A DNA stretch of 17,382 nucleotides from an uncultured Bacilli bacterium. GTDB lineage: Bacteria > Bacillota_I > Bacilli_A > RFN20 > CAG-631. Positions 16,336-17,382 of the stretch are shown piece after piece. The translations under genes and the position numbers were made by a program. The stretch's first letter is position 1; every line of letters starts with the position of its first letter. The DNA is taken from contig CAKPXW010000024.1 of assembly GCA_934202505.1 (NCBI GenBank), positions 1 to 17,382 of the forward strand, given 5' to 3'. The notes below the pieces were generated by a model. It did no database searches. It saw only the letters and a program-made list of their open reading frames with translations, and had not been told where the DNA came from.

Positions 16336-16782
16336 GTGATAATCAAAGAAAAAAGAATAGATAAAATAATTAAAAATAAAGCAAAAAGTAATAAAAAAAT
16401 TAAAAATTCCTTTTTTGCTTTTTTATTTGGTGGAACGGTAGGCTTAGTTTCTCAAATTATTTATGATGTATTTATTAAATATTTTTCCTTAAGTGAAGAA
16501 GTCATTACTTCTATAGTTATAGGAATAATTATTTTTATTGCCTTTATATTAACTTGTATTGGTAAATATGATGAAATATCAAGTATTGCAGGAGCAGGAA
16601 TGTTTATTCCAATAACAGGCTTTTCAAATGCCATTACTTCTTCAACTATTGAAGGAAAAAGCGAAGGATTAATATTTGGAATAGGCGGCAAAATGTTTTC
16701 TTTAATTGGTAGTGTTTTTGCTTATGGAATTGTAAGTAGTATAATACTTGGAATAATTTATTTCTTTATAAAACAACTATGA
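16336..16782 (+). CDS. spoVAC: Stage V sporulation protein AC (SpoVAC)
   Basis: A 148-residue integral membrane protein, a component of the SpoVA channel that loads dipicolinic acid into the forespore and releases it in germination. Hydrophobic segments at about 25-47, 54-77, 84-102 and 118-145 and the segments 'FGGTVGLVSQIIYDVF' and 'GAGMFIPITGFSNAI' fit SpoVAC. The start is GTG: GGTGAT (16327-16332) precedes it and no ATG is in frame nearby. It follows sigF by only 42 nt and overlaps spoVAD by ATGA. spoVAA and spoVAB, which sit between sigF and spoVAC in Bacillus, are absent here. Confidence 0.92.
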   Translation: MIIKEKRIDKIIKNKAKSNKKIKNSFFAFLFGGTVGLVSQIIYDVFIKYFSLSEEVITSIVIGIIIFIAFILTCIGKYDEISSIAGAGMFIPITGFSNAITSSTIEGKSEGLIFGIGGKMFSLIGSVFAYGIVSSIILGIIYFFIKQL

Positions 16783-17382
16783 AAAGTCAAAGTATAAAAT
16801 TTAATGGTATTTATTTTGCTTCGTATTCTACATTAGTATCTAAAAAAGAAAAAGAAGGTCCAATAGGTAAGTATTTTAACTATGTAATCAATGATTATTA
16901 TTATGGTTGTAAAACTTTTGAAAAAGCTCTAATCAAAATGAATAAAAATGTCATTAAAAGAGCTATTAATCAAAGTGGCTTTTCAAAAGATGAAATAGAT
17001 ATTGCCATTGGTGGAGATTTAACTAATCAAATATTTACAACTACTGCAGCAATAAAAGAATATTATTTTCCATATGTTGGACTTTATGCTGCTTGTGCTA
17101 GTGGCATTTTATCGATTATTATGGGATCAATATTTATTGATTGTTTAAATATGAATAATGCATTATGCTACTCCAGTTCACATTTATGTGTAAGTGAAAA
17201 ACAATTTAGGTATCCAAATGAATATGGTATGCAAAAAAAAGAAACAAATACCCAAACAGTAACAGGGGCTGGGGCAGTAATCTTATCTAAAGATAAAAGC
17301 AAAATAAAAATAACTACTGCAACGATAGGAAAAATTGTAGATGTTTGTTCAAAAAATGTTAATGATATGGGAACTATTATGG
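16779..17382 (+). CDS. spoVAD: Stage V sporulation protein AD (SpoVAD), 5' part
   Basis: The first 201 codons of spoVAD; the gene runs off the right edge. SpoVAD has a thiolase-like fold and binds dipicolinic acid for uptake into the spore. Recognisable family stretches: GPIGKYF near the start, 'IGGDLTNQIFTTT', 'YVGLYAACAS', 'SSSHLCVSEKQFRYPNEYG', 'TVTGAGAVILS' and NDMGTIM at the edge. The family is normally about 335-340 residues, so roughly 60% is here. The ATG overlaps the spoVAC stop. A spoVAE gene would be expected next. Confidence 0.95.
   Translation, partial: MKSQSIKFNGIYFASYSTLVSKKEKEGPIGKYFNYVINDYYYGCKTFEKALIKMNKNVIKRAINQSGFSKDEIDIAIGGDLTNQIFTTTAAIKEYYFPYVGLYAACASGILSIIMGSIFIDCLNMNNALCYSSSHLCVSEKQFRYPNEYGMQKKETNTQTVTGAGAVILSKDKSKIKITTATIGKIVDVCSKNVNDMGTIM

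Noticed and set aside
262..17382. Alternative genetic code with UGA as Trp, as in some AT-rich relatives of Mollicutes.
   Set aside because: Several genes end in TGA at the expected family length, and Trp positions use TGG.

Overview
This AT-rich window comes from an endospore-forming member of the Bacillota. Spore genes occupy the right third: a cotJ pair and a spoIIAA-spoIIAB-sigF-spoVAC-spoVAD run. UGA is a normal stop (several genes end in TGA) and Trp is encoded by TGG, so this is not a code-4 Mollicute. Very low GC, a BspA/InlB-type surface lipoprotein, c-di-GMP signalling and an anaerobe-style Fe-S old-yellow-enzyme reductase suggest an uncultured gut Bacilli/Erysipelotrichia-like or clostridial lineage. 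That placement is inference.

Region 1 (about 1-8830, minus strand): a three-gene operon behind a good housekeeping promoter at 8800-8828. In transcription order it encodes (i) a lipoprotein joining an ABC-type solute-binding domain to the C-terminal domain of 5'-nucleotidases, with no catalytic metallophosphatase domain; (ii) a 1183-residue BspA-like leucine-rich-repeat lipoprotein; (iii) a membrane c-di-GMP enzyme with an intact GGDEF domain, an extracellular Cache-like sensor, a degenerate GGDEF domain and an intact EAL domain. The genes overlap by 4 and about 14-20 nt. I read the set as a candidate surface-sensing module that feeds external ligand or contact information into c-di-GMP. It is the most unusual content here.

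Region 2 (8936-9474, plus strand): a small HD-domain phosphohydrolase with its own intrinsic terminator.

Region 3 (9484-13381, plus strand): an operon with a sigma-A-like promoter, encoding a 2-enoate/2,4-dienoyl-CoA reductase-type FMN/Fe-S/FAD oxidoreductase followed by the large and small subunits of an aconitase X dehydratase. Co-transcription suggests dehydration followed by enoate reduction of an unknown hydroxy acid.

Region 4 (13361-14760): convergent to region 3 is cotJB-cotJC (minus), whose 3' end shares a bidirectional terminator with the aconitase X operon. Divergent from cotJB is a DUF4186 gene that appears to be transcribed without a leader.

Region 5 (14789-17382, plus strand): the forespore sigma-F operon (anti-anti-sigma, anti-sigma kinase, sigma-F) continues directly into spoVAC and spoVAD, without spoVAA or spoVAB between them. 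spoVAD runs off the right edge. No stretch of 300 bases lacks a gene, and I saw no tRNA, rRNA, CRISPR array or transposase.
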